DNA of 64,000 nt, from positions 32,932 to 96,931 of the forward strand of contig JBICIG010000011.1 of NCBI GenBank assembly GCA_043101605.1, given 5' to 3'. Numbering within the stretch: the first letter of the stretch is position 1; every line of letters starts with the position of its first letter. The translations under genes and the position numbers were made by a program. Shown here in pieces: positions 50,922 through 60,101 of the stretch. The notes beneath the pieces were generated by a model. That model had not been told where the DNA came from. It saw nothing but the letters and a program-made list of their open reading frames with translations, and did no database searches. The DNA comes from JBICIG01 sp043101605 (GTDB taxonomy: Bacteria > Planctomycetota > Phycisphaerae > Phycisphaerales > UBA1924).

Positions 50922-52640
50922 TCAGCCGATGATCGCCCGCTTGCCTTTGACATAGTCCCACAGCACGAAGCGGTCGAGGTCGTCGCCGGCGGTGAAGAAC
51001 ACGCGCCCGCGGGTTGCCTCGGCGAGCCTCTGCGCGAACTGGATGTCCTCGTGTGATTGCGACCAGCTCGGCACGAGGAACACATTGATCGTGATCCCCT
51101 CGCGTGCGCACGCCATCGCCTCCCGCATCGTCTCGCGTTCGGTCAGTGGGTCGGGCGGGTAGAGCAGGAAGAGCGTCTGGTCCTCGAAGTGGGCGGTGGG
51201 GAGCCCGTCGGTGATGAGCATGATCTGGCGGTTGGGGGTGTCCTGGTTCGCCAGGTGCTGCCGCGCCAGCCGCAGCCCGTGCTGGATGTTGGTGAAGTGG
51301 GGCGGGAGCATGGACTCGGTGATGCGCGGGTCGCTCATGTCGGCCCGCAGACGCACCATCGGCTCTCGGATCGTGACGGGCTTGGGCATCAGCGACGCGA
51401 CCTCGGAGATGTGCACCGGGCGCGCGACCGAGTAGACCTCGAAGCACTGGAGGTAGTCGCCCGGGAACTCCGAGCGGATCAGCCCGTCGAGCCCCAGTGC
51501 CATACGCTTGGCGCTGACATACTGCCCCATCGATCGCATCGAGCCGGACATGTCCATGAGCAGGCAGGTCGCGGCTTTGGGGTTGTTCTTCGTGCGGTGG
51601 ATCTCGATGTCGTCGCCCCGCAGGCGCACGCGACGGGGGGATCCGGGAGGCTGCGCGCCCTCGCGGATCAGCGAGTTGATGAATGACTGGGGGATGTCCA
51701 TGGACGAGACCGGGTCGCCGAACTCGTACGGGCGGGTCGAGGGGAGCTCGGTCGGGCCCTCGCCCTCGATCGGGCCGGCGTGCCGACCCGATCGCGACGC
51801 CTCGAGGTCGGAGAAGATCTCGTCGAGCAGGGCGCCCTGGAAGATGCGGTAGGCGCGGGGCGAGAGCCGGAGCTCCTCGGCCCCCATCTCCAGTCCCTGC
51901 TGCTCGGCCTGCTCGCGGATGTAGTCGGCCACGCGGCGCTGCATCTCGCTCAGCTCATCGACGCTCGCCTCGTCGACGAACCGGCTCAGTTCGTCCAGAT
52001 CGATCACGGCGATCTGGGCGTTCTTCATCGCCTCGCGGAGCTGCTCGAGCAGGCGATCGATCGTTTCAAGCTCGTCCTTGACCGCGATCGCCTCGTCGAC
52101 GCTCAACCCGGTCCGCCCGCTGAACTCGTACTTGGCGGCGAGGGTCTCGACCTCGAACCGCTCGCCGAGGCGTTCGCTCAGGTGGAGCAGATCGGCCGCG
52201 AAGCGGTCCTTCGTTCCCTCGACGCGGTACCAGAGCCGCTGCAGGGCGCGGAGGTCGTCGCGGGCGACCGCCGCGTGGAACTGGTCGGCCAGTTCCGGGG
52301 GCGGCTGCATGGAGCCCGCCCGGTCGCGCACGGCTCGGAGCGCCCGGTCCTGCACCGTGCGCGCCTCGTAGGTTTCGAGGATCCGGCGTTTGCGTTCCTC
52401 GAGCATGCGGATGAGGGATTCCAGGGAAGGCCCCAGCCCGGCGATCTGCGACGGATCGATGCGCACGGCGCTGGCGAGTTCCTCCGCGCTGAGCCCGCGC
52501 AGCGAGCCGTAGCGGAGCATGTGCTCCATCGCCGGGGAGGCCAGGTCGGGCGGGGGCTGGTTGGGGGAGCCGAACTTCTTCGGGTCGTAGCCGAGATAGG
52601 CGTGGATGAGGCCACCGGGTTTGCGGGGGGATGGAGTCAT
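50922..52640 (-). CDS. VWA (von Willebrand factor type A) domain protein
   Basis: 572 residues. The N-terminal 350 residues are helical with coiled-coil-like parts (ELSRFVDEASVDELSEMQRR). The C-terminal VWA domain (about 355-560) begins with the MIDAS motif LLMDMSGSMRS (DMSGSM at 363-368) and contains ITDGLPTAHFEDQT as the second metal site. The pattern matches the VWA partner of MoxR-type AAA+ ATPases, and the AAA+ gene lies 2 kb upstream on the same strand, separated by three other genes. CAATCCAT-type bases precede the ATG, with no clear ribosome binding site. Confidence 0.88.
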   Translation of the reverse strand: MTPSPRKPGGLIHAYLGYDPKKFGSPNQPPPDLASPAMEHMLRYGSLRGLSAEELASAVRIDPSQIAGLGPSLESLIRMLEERKRRILETYEARTVQDRALRAVRDRAGSMQPPPELADQFHAAVARDDLRALQRLWYRVEGTKDRFAADLLHLSERLGERFEVETLAAKYEFSGRTGLSVDEAIAVKDELETIDRLLEQLREAMKNAQIAVIDLDELSRFVDEASVDELSEMQRRVADYIREQAEQQGLEMGAEELRLSPRAYRIFQGALLDEIFSDLEASRSGRHAGPIEGEGPTELPSTRPYEFGDPVSSMDIPQSFINSLIREGAQPPGSPRRVRLRGDDIEIHRTKNNPKAATCLLMDMSGSMRSMGQYVSAKRMALGLDGLIRSEFPGDYLQCFEVYSVARPVHISEVASLMPKPVTIREPMVRLRADMSDPRITESMLPPHFTNIQHGLRLARQHLANQDTPNRQIMLITDGLPTAHFEDQTLFLLYPPDPLTERETMREAMACAREGITINVFLVPSWSQSHEDIQFAQRLAEATRGRVFFTAGDDLDRFVLWDYVKGKRAIIG

Positions 52641-52820
52641 TGATGGATTGTTCGCGAGCGGGCGGGCGGGGATGCGGCTTCAATCTGCGGCGGGTGAGTT
52701 CGCGGGCGAGTTGCCCATTCAGGGCACCCGCGGGCGGTTTTGTGCGGGCCGCGGACTACCATGATCGGTCGGACTCTCGCTCGAGGCCGAAGGACCGGCC
52801 TCCGAACGCTGGAGCAGTGC

Positions 52821-53909
52821 ATGACGGGACAGGCAATCGAACCGGCAGCGTCCACGCGGGCCCTGTTCGGCGAATCGCTGGGTGTGGCACTCGCCGGGCT
52901 CGCGTACTACTTGCCCGAGGATGTGATCACCAACGAGGATCTCTCGCGGTTGGTCGATACCTCCGATGAGTGGATCCAGTCGCGGACGGGCATCCAGATC
53001 CGCCATCGCGCGTCGTCGAGCCAGGCGACGAGCGACCTGGCGCTCAACGCCGCCCAAGGGGCGCTGGAGCGCTCCGGGTTTGCGCCGAGTGATCTGGACA
53101 TGATCATCGTCGCGACGGCGACGCCCGACTCGCCGGTGCCCGCGGTGTCGTGCCTGCTCCAGCAGATGCTGGGCGCCAAGTCGGCGGCGGCGATGGATGT
53201 CGGGGCGGGGTGCTCGGGGTTCCTCTTTGCGCTCCATACCGCGGCGTGCTTCGTGCGCGCCGGAGCATCGCACCGGATTCTCGTCGTGGGTGCCGAGACG
53301 CTGACCCGCGTGACGGACTACTCCGATCGGCGGTCGTGCATCCTCTTCGGCGACGGCGCGGGGGCGGCGATCGTCACGAGCTCCCACGCCAAGGAGCCGA
53401 GCCTCGAAGCCAACCGCTCGACGCCCCCGGGGGATCGACTCGAACTGCTTTATTCCTCGCTGGGGACCGACGGCGAACTGGCGGGGCTCATTGAGATCCC
53501 CGGCGGCGGCAGCCGACTCCCCGCGAGCGACCAGACCGTGCGCGATCACCTGCACTTTCTCCGGCTCGACGGGACGGCGGTGTTCCGCCAGGCGGTGCGG
53601 CGGATGTCCGAAGCCGCCCGCGACGCGATGGACAAGCTTGGGCTCGAGCCCGGCGACATCGACTGGTTGGTGCCGCACCAGGCCAACGCCCGGATCATCA
53701 CAGCGGTCGGCGAGCAGACCGGCATCCCGGCCGACCGCGCCATCCTCGACATGGCCGAGACCGGCAACACCTCCGCCGCGTCGATCCCGATCACGCTGGG
53801 TCGTGCGCGCGAACAGGGGCGGTTGCGCGAGGGACAGATCGTGATGATGCTCGCGTTCGGCGCGGGGCTGACCTGGGCGTGCGAGGTCTGGCGCGTGCGG
53901 CGGGCCTAG
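52821..53909 (+). CDS. fabH: 3-oxoacyl-[acyl-carrier-protein] synthase III
   Basis: 362 residues, slightly longer than typical FabH. The thiolase fold carries the catalytic Cys131 (MDVGAGCSGFLF), His286 (VPHQANARII) and Asn316 (GNTSAASIPITLG). It would start fatty acid chains by condensing acetyl-CoA (or a branched acyl-CoA) with malonyl-ACP. In a genome with branched-chain oxoacid dehydrogenase, branched primers are plausible. GGAGCAGTGC precedes ATG 52821. No other fab genes are nearby. Confidence 0.95.
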   Translation: MTGQAIEPAASTRALFGESLGVALAGLAYYLPEDVITNEDLSRLVDTSDEWIQSRTGIQIRHRASSSQATSDLALNAAQGALERSGFAPSDLDMIIVATATPDSPVPAVSCLLQQMLGAKSAAAMDVGAGCSGFLFALHTAACFVRAGASHRILVVGAETLTRVTDYSDRRSCILFGDGAGAAIVTSSHAKEPSLEANRSTPPGDRLELLYSSLGTDGELAGLIEIPGGGSRLPASDQTVRDHLHFLRLDGTAVFRQAVRRMSEAARDAMDKLGLEPGDIDWLVPHQANARIITAVGEQTGIPADRAILDMAETGNTSAASIPITLGRAREQGRLREGQIVMMLAFGAGLTWACEVWRVRRA

Positions 53910-54124
53910 GCGACGAAGGGTCCCGAGCCGGGGTCGCAGCACCGATTCGGTCCGCGCCGCTTCCTCTGCTGATCATCGAGCAGCAGGACGATCGACGCCG
54001 AGAACCCGATCAGCAGCAGAGCGCCGTTCTCGACGGTCAGCCCGTCGCGGGCCAGGAACATCCCGACCAGGAATCCGAGTGCTGCGAGCAGGCCGATCAT
54101 GACGGCTCGGTTCGTGCGGTTCAT
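53906..54124 (-). CDS. Small two-helix membrane protein
   Basis: 72 residues with two transmembrane helices (about 9-25 VMIGLLAALGFLVGMFL and 33-50 NGALLLIGFSASIVLLL) joined by a short polar loop, and a polar C-terminal tail. GAGGAGAACC lies upstream of ATG 54124. It overlaps the end of fabH by 4 bases on the opposite strand. Function unknown. Confidence 0.7.
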   Translation of the reverse strand: MNRTNRAVMIGLLAALGFLVGMFLARDGLTVENGALLLIGFSASIVLLLDDQQRKRRGPNRCCDPGSGPFVA

Positions 54125-54225
54125 GCGGGTTCTCCTCGATCGTGCCGCGGGTGTGGCGGCTCGACCCCGTGCTTGGGGAACCGCGACGCGGTTTTGCATT
54201 GAGGAGGCCGGGGTGAGGATCCTGG

Positions 54226-54582
54226 TCAGCCGCGGATCCAGACCTCGGCCGCGGCGCGATCGTCGGGCGAGAAGGTCTTGACCTCGGTGTCGGGCATCAT
54301 CGTGCCCCAGAGCTTGGTCATGCGCGCCAGCATGTTCGAATCGGTGACGACGGCGCAGCGTTCGATATCGCGGGCGTGCCTGGCGTCGAACTTGAGGTCG
54401 TCGATCAGAGCCTGCGGCTCGATGCCTTCGATCTTGGGGATCTCGATCAGGCACCGGATCGCGCCCTCGTCCTCGATGATCTTCTCGAGCTTGGGGATGA
54501 TCTTCTCGTAGTCGTCGTGGGTGATCTTCCCCTCGACCTTGACCTCGATGAGCTTGCCCTCGGTCTTGGTGGTGGTGAACAT
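54226..54582 (-). CDS. SpoIIAA/STAS-like protein
   Basis: 118 residues of the SpoIIAA-like (STAS/DUF3478) fold: an N-terminal strand (LIEVKVEGKITHDDYEKIIP), then IRCLIEIPKIEGIEPQALID and a helical end. In Bacillus the relative SpoIIAA is an anti-anti-sigma protein, but these short versions in other phyla have no known partner. AAAGGAGTCC precedes the ATG. It sits between the AAA+ gene and the small membrane protein on the same strand. Confidence 0.85.
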   Translation of the reverse strand: MFTTTKTEGKLIEVKVEGKITHDDYEKIIPKLEKIIEDEGAIRCLIEIPKIEGIEPQALIDDLKFDARHARDIERCAVVTDSNMLARMTKLWGTMMPDTEVKTFSPDDRAAAEVWIRG

Positions 54583-54691
54583 GGCGGACTCCTTTCACAA
54601 GGAGTCAATGGGGAGCGATCGGCTCGATCAAGGAATCGCGCGAGACAGTCTCGGGGTACCCGAACAGCCGATTCCCGCGGTTCCGACGCGA

Positions 54692-56119
54692 TCACATCTG
54701 GTACTGGATAATCCCGAAGCGTTCGCTGCGGCTGATGCGGTCGGTCGCCCAGAGCCCGGCGAGGACGAACTCGAGGCAGCTTGCACGCACGGCGGGGTCC
54801 TCGCTCGCGTTGACCTCGAACGCCTTGTCCCACGCGGGGGGGACGCTCTTGAGCCGGTCGGCGTAGTCGGAACTCGGGAGCATGTCGCCGACCTCGATCC
54901 GCACACCCTGCCCGAAGATCTCGGCGATCTCGTCGAGCCCGTGGTCGGCGATGTATTCCTCGAAGACGGTCGCGATCGCCCGGGCGAGGATGGAATCGAG
55001 CACCTGGCGCTCGGACATCTGGTGAGCGCCCATCATGTCGAGTTCGAGCTTGCCGATCGCTGACGAGTGGAAGTGGGCGAGGTCGCTGATGCGCGGGACG
55101 GCCGGGGTCTCGCCGAGCTGGATCGCACGCCGGCGGGCGCTGGCGATCATCGTGCGGTAGTTGGCGATGCTGAAGCGGGCGCTGACGCCCGAATCCTGAT
55201 CGACATACTTGGAGTCGCGGGCGGCGCGCGCCGTTTCCTCGCAGATCTCCTTCATGAAGCGAGGGACGAGGACCGGGAATTCGCCGCCGAGATCGAGCCT
55301 GCCTCCCGCGAGGGCTTCGCGTTCCATGATCTCGATGCCGGTGTCGCGGTCGCGGGGGTAGTGCGTCTGGATGGTCGCGCCGATGCGGTCCTTGAGCTGG
55401 GGGATGACCTTGCCCGAGCGGTTGTAGGTGCCGGGGTTGGCACTGAAGAGAACAAGGACATCGATGTCGAAGCGGACGGGAAAGCCCCGGATCTGGACAT
55501 CGCGTTCCTCGAGGATGTTGAAGAGCCCGACCTGGACAGAGTCGTCGAGATCGGGTAGTTCGTTCATCGCGAACAGCCCGCGGTGCATGCGGGGGATGAG
55601 CCCGAAGTGGAGGGATTCCTCGGCCGACATGCTGGTGCCGGCGGCGAGCTTGGCGGGATCGATCTCGCCGATGATGTCGGCGAAGCGCGTGCCGGGGGCG
55701 AGGCGCTCGGCGTAGCGGTCACTCCGGTGCCACCACGCGATGGGGACCTGATCCTCGGGGGTGCTTCGCAAGAGCTCGCGGGCGGCGGTGGTGATGGGGT
55801 GGGATGGATCCTCGTGGACGGGGGAGCCCGGCAGATCGAGGAAGGGGGTCCATTCGTCGAGGAAGTCGGCGAGCTGGCGCATGAGCCGGGACTTTGCCTG
55901 CCCCTTCTCGCCGAGAAAGAGCATGTCGTGCCCGGCGAGAATCGCGTTGATGATCTCGGGGATGACGGTGTCGTCGTAGCCGACGATGCCGGGGAAGAGA
56001 TCTCGTTCGGCTTTCATGGCGGCGACGAGGTTGTCGCGGAGCTCGACTTTGACGGGCCGGGACTGCCACCCCGAAGCGCGGAGCTGGGCGAGGTTGCGGG
56101 GGCGTGGGGATTCGGTCAC
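54692..56119 (-). CDS. AAA+ ATPase, MoxR / magnesium-chelatase-like
   Basis: 475 residues starting at GTG 56119 ([10 protein letters not shown]), with GAGGCTTCCC upstream. The Walker A is [13 protein letters not shown] (70-77, with Ala in place of the second Gly) and the Walker [12 protein letters not shown] (Asn in place of the usual Asp). Sensor 1 is [14 protein letters not shown]. The set resembles the planctomycete subgroup of magnesium-chelatase-like ATPases that work with VWA proteins. The upstream frame before GTG is Arg/Pro-rich and was left out. Confidence 0.88.
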   Translation of the reverse strand: MTESPRPRNLAQLRASGWQSRPVKVELRDNLVAAMKAERDLFPGIVGYDDTVIPEIINAILAGHDMLFLGEKGQAKSRLMRQLADFLDEWTPFLDLPGSPVHEDPSHPITTAARELLRSTPEDQVPIAWWHRSDRYAERLAPGTRFADIIGEIDPAKLAAGTSMSAEESLHFGLIPRMHRGLFAMNELPDLDDSVQVGLFNILEERDVQIRGFPVRFDIDVLVLFSANPGTYNRSGKVIPQLKDRIGATIQTHYPRDRDTGIEIMEREALAGGRLDLGGEFPVLVPRFMKEICEETARAARDSKYVDQDSGVSARFSIANYRTMIASARRRAIQLGETPAVPRISDLAHFHSSAIGKLELDMMGAHQMSERQVLDSILARAIATVFEEYIADHGLDEIAEIFGQGVRIEVGDMLPSSDYADRLKSVPPAWDKAFEVNASEDPAVRASCLEFVLAGLWATDRISRSERFGIIQYQM

Positions 56120-56261
56120 GGGAAGCCTCGTCTGGGATGCTCGTCGGGGGCGCGGCGAGTGGGGGTGGGAGTGGTGCGTCTGCCGCCGGGGCCTTCGGAA
56201 CCGCTCGGCGGGTGGATGCGTCGGACGCGGGCGGGTGCGGAACCGGCGCTTCTCGGGACGG

Positions 56262-56267
56262 TAGGCT
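56262..56267 (+). promoter_or_regulatory. -10-like TAGGCT, six bases before ATG 56274
   Basis: TAGGCT is followed by CGGGGC and ATG. No Shine-Dalgarno and no clear -35. Confidence 0.35.
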
Positions 56268-56273
56268 CGGGGC

Positions 56274-57695
56274 ATGAAGACGCTGCGGATATGTGCATGG
56301 TGGGTGCTGCTGGCTCTGACGCCCGCGGCGTTGGCGCAGCGGTCGGTGCGGGAACTGTTCACGGTGGATCGGTCCCGCCCCGCGTCGGTGGTCGTGCTGA
56401 TGCCGGGTGTTGAGGAGGCGGCACCCGAGCGGTCGGGGATGCTCGACTCGCTCGCGGGTGTCGCGGCGAGGCTGGATCGCCGCGGGATCACGGAGCTGAC
56501 ACGGTTGACGGCGGGGGTGGGGCGGGAGGACCCGGCCGAGCCCGTGCTGCACTGCTGGACGGTCGTGCTCGAGCACGATGAGGAGATCGAGCGGGTGGAG
56601 TTGTATCGGGACGCGAACGGGCGTCCGTTTGCGAGCCGGGAGGGATCGGCCAATCGATTCATCCCACTGAATCCGATCCGGTTCGGGCAGTTGACGCGGG
56701 AGTGGGAGTCGCTGGATTTCAGCGCGCGCGACGGCGAGGCCCCGGTCGGCCGGGTGGTTGAGTTGGACGGGGCGATCGCTCCGGGCCGGTTCGTGCTGGA
56801 TCGCGAGACGATCGGGGATCGGGTCTATCGCGGACAGGGCGTGCGGGTGGCGTCGGCGGAGCGGGATCTCGATCGGCTTGAGGTGTTCGTGCGCCTGCCT
56901 CGCGGGTATGACGGCTCGATGCGCGCGGGCGTGATCGTGTGGATCGATCCGACCGATCGCGGCCTGCCGCCCGAGGCGCTGTTTGAGGGAGCGGACGAAC
57001 TCGGGTTGATTCTGGTGGGTGTCGCGGACATGGGCAACGACCGTCCGGTGATGGACCGTTTCCAGGCGGCGTTCGATGCGATCGAGACGGTGGGGCGGCG
57101 GTGGCGGATCGATCGTGAGCGGGTGTATGTCACGGGGATGAGCGGGGGCGGGCGCGCGTCGTCGATGTTGTGGGGTTGCTTTCCGGATGTGTTCGCCGGC
57201 GCCGTGCCGATCGTCGGGCTGAACTCGTATCGGCGGGCGGTTGTGGATCGGCGCGAGGCGCCGGCGACCTTCACGCGGCCGACGGGTCGGCTGCTGGGCC
57301 TGCTGCGGGATCGGCCGATCGCGCCGATGTCCGGGCCGCTGGACTTCAACTACGAGCAGATGAAGGCGTACGCGGCGGGGCTCGAGGACGACGGGATGAG
57401 GGTGCGGTTCTTTGACTACGCGGACATGGGGCATGTGATGCCGACGCCGGGGCGGTTTGCCGAGGCGATCCGGTGGGTGGATGAGCCGAGGCGTAAGCAA
57501 TTGACGGAGATCGAGGCGCGGGGTGGGGTGTTGTGGCTCGCGCATGTGGAAGCGTTCGGGGACGGGCCGCCGGCGACGGAGGAGGGGTGGGCGTCGCTGG
57601 TGAACATCACGCGCGAGGCACCCTGGAGCCGGGCGGCGTGGCGGGCGGCGGCGATGATCGCCGAGCGGGATGCTCTGCTGGCGGGGAGCGATTGA
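56274..57695 (+). CDS. Exported alpha/beta hydrolase (esterase/PHB depolymerase-like)
   Basis: 473 residues. Signal peptide [20 protein letters not shown] plus AQR. The N-terminal about 200 residues are a beta-rich domain of unknown type. The hydrolase domain has [20 protein letters not shown], the nucleophile elbow [13 protein letters not shown] (Ser in GMSGGG) and the His region [12 protein letters not shown]. Likely a periplasmic or secreted esterase; substrate unknown. The start is leaderless-type (TAGGCT-N6-ATG). Confidence 0.85.
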   Translation: MKTLRICAWWVLLALTPAALAQRSVRELFTVDRSRPASVVVLMPGVEEAAPERSGMLDSLAGVAARLDRRGITELTRLTAGVGREDPAEPVLHCWTVVLEHDEEIERVELYRDANGRPFASREGSANRFIPLNPIRFGQLTREWESLDFSARDGEAPVGRVVELDGAIAPGRFVLDRETIGDRVYRGQGVRVASAERDLDRLEVFVRLPRGYDGSMRAGVIVWIDPTDRGLPPEALFEGADELGLILVGVADMGNDRPVMDRFQAAFDAIETVGRRWRIDRERVYVTGMSGGGRASSMLWGCFPDVFAGAVPIVGLNSYRRAVVDRREAPATFTRPTGRLLGLLRDRPIAPMSGPLDFNYEQMKAYAAGLEDDGMRVRFFDYADMGHVMPTPGRFAEAIRWVDEPRRKQLTEIEARGGVLWLAHVEAFGDGPPATEEGWASLVNITREAPWSRAAWRAAAMIAERDALLAGSD

Positions 57696-57733
57696 GCGCG
57701 CGGAGTCGTTCGAATCGGCGAGCGGAGCGAAGA

Positions 57734-59191
57734 TCAGCCCTTGATCTTCTCGAAGGCTTTCAGGGTCTTCTTCCTCGCCTGGTCGTGGTCGACGATGCGT
57801 TCGGGATAGTCGATCTGCGAGCGAAGGAGGGCGGGGATCGTCCACGGCTCGTGGATGTCGCGGTCGTCGAGATCGGCCAGTTCGGGGACGAACCGGCGGA
57901 TGAACGCGCCTTCGGGGTCGCACTTCCTGGACTGGCTGGAGGGGTTGAAGATGCGGAAGTAGGGGGCGGCGTCGGTGCCGGTGGAGGCCGACCATTGCCA
58001 CCCGCCGTTGTTGGAGGCGAGGTCGCCGTCGAGCAGGCGGTTCATGAAGTAGCGTTCGCCCCAGCGCCAGTCGATGAGCAGGTCCTTGGTGAGGAACATC
58101 GCGACGATCATGCGCAGGCGGTTGTGCATCCAGCCGGAGCGGTTGAGTTGGCGCATCGCGGCGTCGACGATCGGGTAGCCGGTCCGGCCTCGCTTCCACG
58201 CGTCGAACGCGGGCTCGTCGTAGGACCATTCGATGCGGTCGTACTCGGGTCGGAAGGCGCGGCTCATGCAGAGCTTGGGGAAGGCGACGATGAGGTGCTT
58301 GTAGAACTCGCGCCAGACGAGTTCGTTGATCCAGACGCCGGGGCCGGTGCCCTTGGCGGGTTTGCGGTCGATATGGCCGTTCGCGGCTTCGGCGGCGGCG
58401 TGCAGGCACTTTCGGATTGAGACGACGCCGTGGGCGAGGTAGGGGGAGAGAGCGCTGACGCCATCGAGATCGGGGCGGTCGCGGTCCTGGTGGTAGCGGT
58501 CGATGCGGTGGCGGGCAAAGCGGGTCAGGCGGGTGAGGGCGGCCTGCTCGCCGGCGGGCCAGAGATCGGCGAGGTCGTCGGTCTCGGTGCCCGGGTTGGG
58601 GTCGTCGAATGAATCCAGGCGGGAGGGGAGATCGCTGGACTCGCATGGGAACGCGGGTTGCTTCTTCGGATCCGGGCACAGGGCGGGGAGGCCCTCGTCG
58701 TTGATGAGGTCTCCCCAGCGGCGACGAAAGGGGGAGTAGACCTTGTACGGGTTGCCGTCGTTGGTCGTGACCGTTCCCGGCGCGAGGATGCACTGATCGT
58801 GGAAGCGTTTTGCCGTGCGGCCCTGGTTGATGAGGAAAGACTCGACGGCGTCGTCGCGGCGGGCTTCGTTGATCTCGAGTTCGTTGTTGAACGCGAGGGC
58901 GTCGCATTCGAATGTGCTCATCAGCCCGGCGAGCGATTCGGGGAGATCCGCGAAGCGGTCGGTGGTGAGGATGCGCAGGGGGATGTTGAGCGTCGCGAGG
59001 CGATCCTTGAGAACCGCAAGATTGCGCAGGATGAAGTCGATGCGGGGCGCGCCCCAGTCGTGCTCGGCCCATTGATCGGGGCAGATCGCGTAGACGGCGA
59101 TCACGCCGCGCTCCGCGTGCGCGCAGGCGTGATGGAGCGCGGGGTTGTCGTGGACGCGGAGATCGGATCGGAACCAGACGAGCCAGCGCAT
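57734..59191 (-). CDS. phrB: Deoxyribodipyrimidine photolyase (class I CPD type)
   Basis: 485 residues. The N-terminal antenna domain starts MRWLVWFRSDLRVHDNPAL. The FAD domain contains INELVWREFYKHLIVAFPKL, RTGYPIVDAAMRQLNRSGWM, HNRLRMIVAMFLTKDLLIDW and NGGWQWSASTGTDAAPYFRI, matching class I CPD photolyases such as E. coli PhrB. The light-driven enzyme repairs cyclobutane pyrimidine dimers. AAAGG precedes ATG 59191. The sirtuin gene is 18 bases upstream on the same strand. Confidence 0.96.
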   Translation of the reverse strand: MRWLVWFRSDLRVHDNPALHHACAHAERGVIAVYAICPDQWAEHDWGAPRIDFILRNLAVLKDRLATLNIPLRILTTDRFADLPESLAGLMSTFECDALAFNNELEINEARRDDAVESFLINQGRTAKRFHDQCILAPGTVTTNDGNPYKVYSPFRRRWGDLINDEGLPALCPDPKKQPAFPCESSDLPSRLDSFDDPNPGTETDDLADLWPAGEQAALTRLTRFARHRIDRYHQDRDRPDLDGVSALSPYLAHGVVSIRKCLHAAAEAANGHIDRKPAKGTGPGVWINELVWREFYKHLIVAFPKLCMSRAFRPEYDRIEWSYDEPAFDAWKRGRTGYPIVDAAMRQLNRSGWMHNRLRMIVAMFLTKDLLIDWRWGERYFMNRLLDGDLASNNGGWQWSASTGTDAAPYFRIFNPSSQSRKCDPEGAFIRRFVPELADLDDRDIHEPWTIPALLRSQIDYPERIVDHDQARKKTLKAFEKIKG

Positions 59192-59209
59192 GAGGGCCTT
59201 TCGAAGGGG

Positions 59210-59971
59210 TCAGCCGCGGGACGCGAAGGCGAGTTCGACGAGCCCGGGGAGGATCTCGCCGCTGCGCCCCTGGAGGGCGATGTCGACGAGGCCCGTTGCG
59301 TCGGTCGGGTCTCGGTTGATTTCGATGGACTTCGAGCCGTGGGCGCGGGCGAGGTGAAGAAATCCGGCGGCGGGATAGACCACGGCGCTGGTGCCGACGG
59401 ACATGAACAGGTCGCAGGACTCGGCCGCGGCGTGGGCCTGTTCGAGGGCGTCCTCGGGGAGGGCCTCGCCGAACCAGACAACGCCCGGGCGGAGGAGCCC
59501 GCCGGCTTCGGAGGGCATGGGGTACTCGGGCAGGGGGAGTGGGAGGTCGGGGTATTCGAGGCCGGTCTTTGTGCAGCGCCAGATGTCGATGCGGCCGTGG
59601 AGTTCGACGACGCGGGTGGAGCCGGCGCGGCGGTGGAGCCCGTCGACATTCTGGGTGAGGAGGGTGAACGAGCGGCCGGCGTCGGCGAGTCGGCGTTCGA
59701 TCTCGACGAGGGCGAGATGCCCGGGGTTGGGCTCGGCTTGGGCGCACTTGCCCCGGCGGAAGTCGTACCACTCGCTGACCATCGCGGGGTCGGCGGCGAA
59801 GGCTTCGGGGGTGGCGAGGGTCTGGGGGTCGAACTTGGCCCAGAGGCCTTCCATGGCGTCGCGGAAGGTGGGGATCTTCGACTCGGCGCTCACGCCGGCG
59901 CCGGTGATGACGCAGACCGAGCAGGCGTCGCGGAGGAGATCGGCGGCGGCTTGGAGGGGGTCGTGCGGCAT
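59210..59971 (-). CDS. Sirtuin, NAD-dependent protein deacylase lacking zinc cysteines
   Basis: 253 residues. The sirtuin motifs are VITGAGVSAESKIPTFRD, LLTQNVDGLHRRAGS and VVELHG (with the catalytic His). TPEAFAADPAMVSEWYDFRR has the Tyr and Arg spacing of class III desuccinylase/deglutarylase sirtuins. The zinc-binding region, normally two CxxC pairs, has only one Cys (WRCTKTGLEY), so zinc binding is probably lost. ATG 59971 has GAGGG upstream. It may be co-transcribed with the photolyase. Confidence 0.92.
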   Translation of the reverse strand: MPHDPLQAAADLLRDACSVCVITGAGVSAESKIPTFRDAMEGLWAKFDPQTLATPEAFAADPAMVSEWYDFRRGKCAQAEPNPGHLALVEIERRLADAGRSFTLLTQNVDGLHRRAGSTRVVELHGRIDIWRCTKTGLEYPDLPLPLPEYPMPSEAGGLLRPGVVWFGEALPEDALEQAHAAAESCDLFMSVGTSAVVYPAAGFLHLARAHGSKSIEINRDPTDATGLVDIALQGRSGEILPGLVELAFASRG

Positions 59972-60058
59972 GAGAGGCCCTCGGCGGGGTCGGCGGGGCG
60001 GAATCGAACCGGGGAACCTCCCGGTGGGTGCAACGGTCAGGGTATCGGGCGGTTGGGG

Positions 60059-60064
60059 TAGCAT
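60059..60064 (+). promoter_or_regulatory. -10-like TAGCAT upstream of the carboxypeptidase gene
   Basis: TAGCAT would start transcription near 60071 and leave a leader of about 30 bases with AAGGAGGAG before ATG 60102. No clear -35 is seen. Confidence 0.3.
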
Positions 60065-60101
60065 GCGGGAGACCGGTTTGGATCCGAAGGAGGAGTCGGC
60101 G

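Noticed and set aside
59998..60012. Reverse complement contains GGTTCGATTCC, like a tRNA T-arm
   Set aside because: The T-stem does not pair beyond three bases, and no matching acceptor, D-arm or anticodon arm is found on that strand, so it is not a tRNA.
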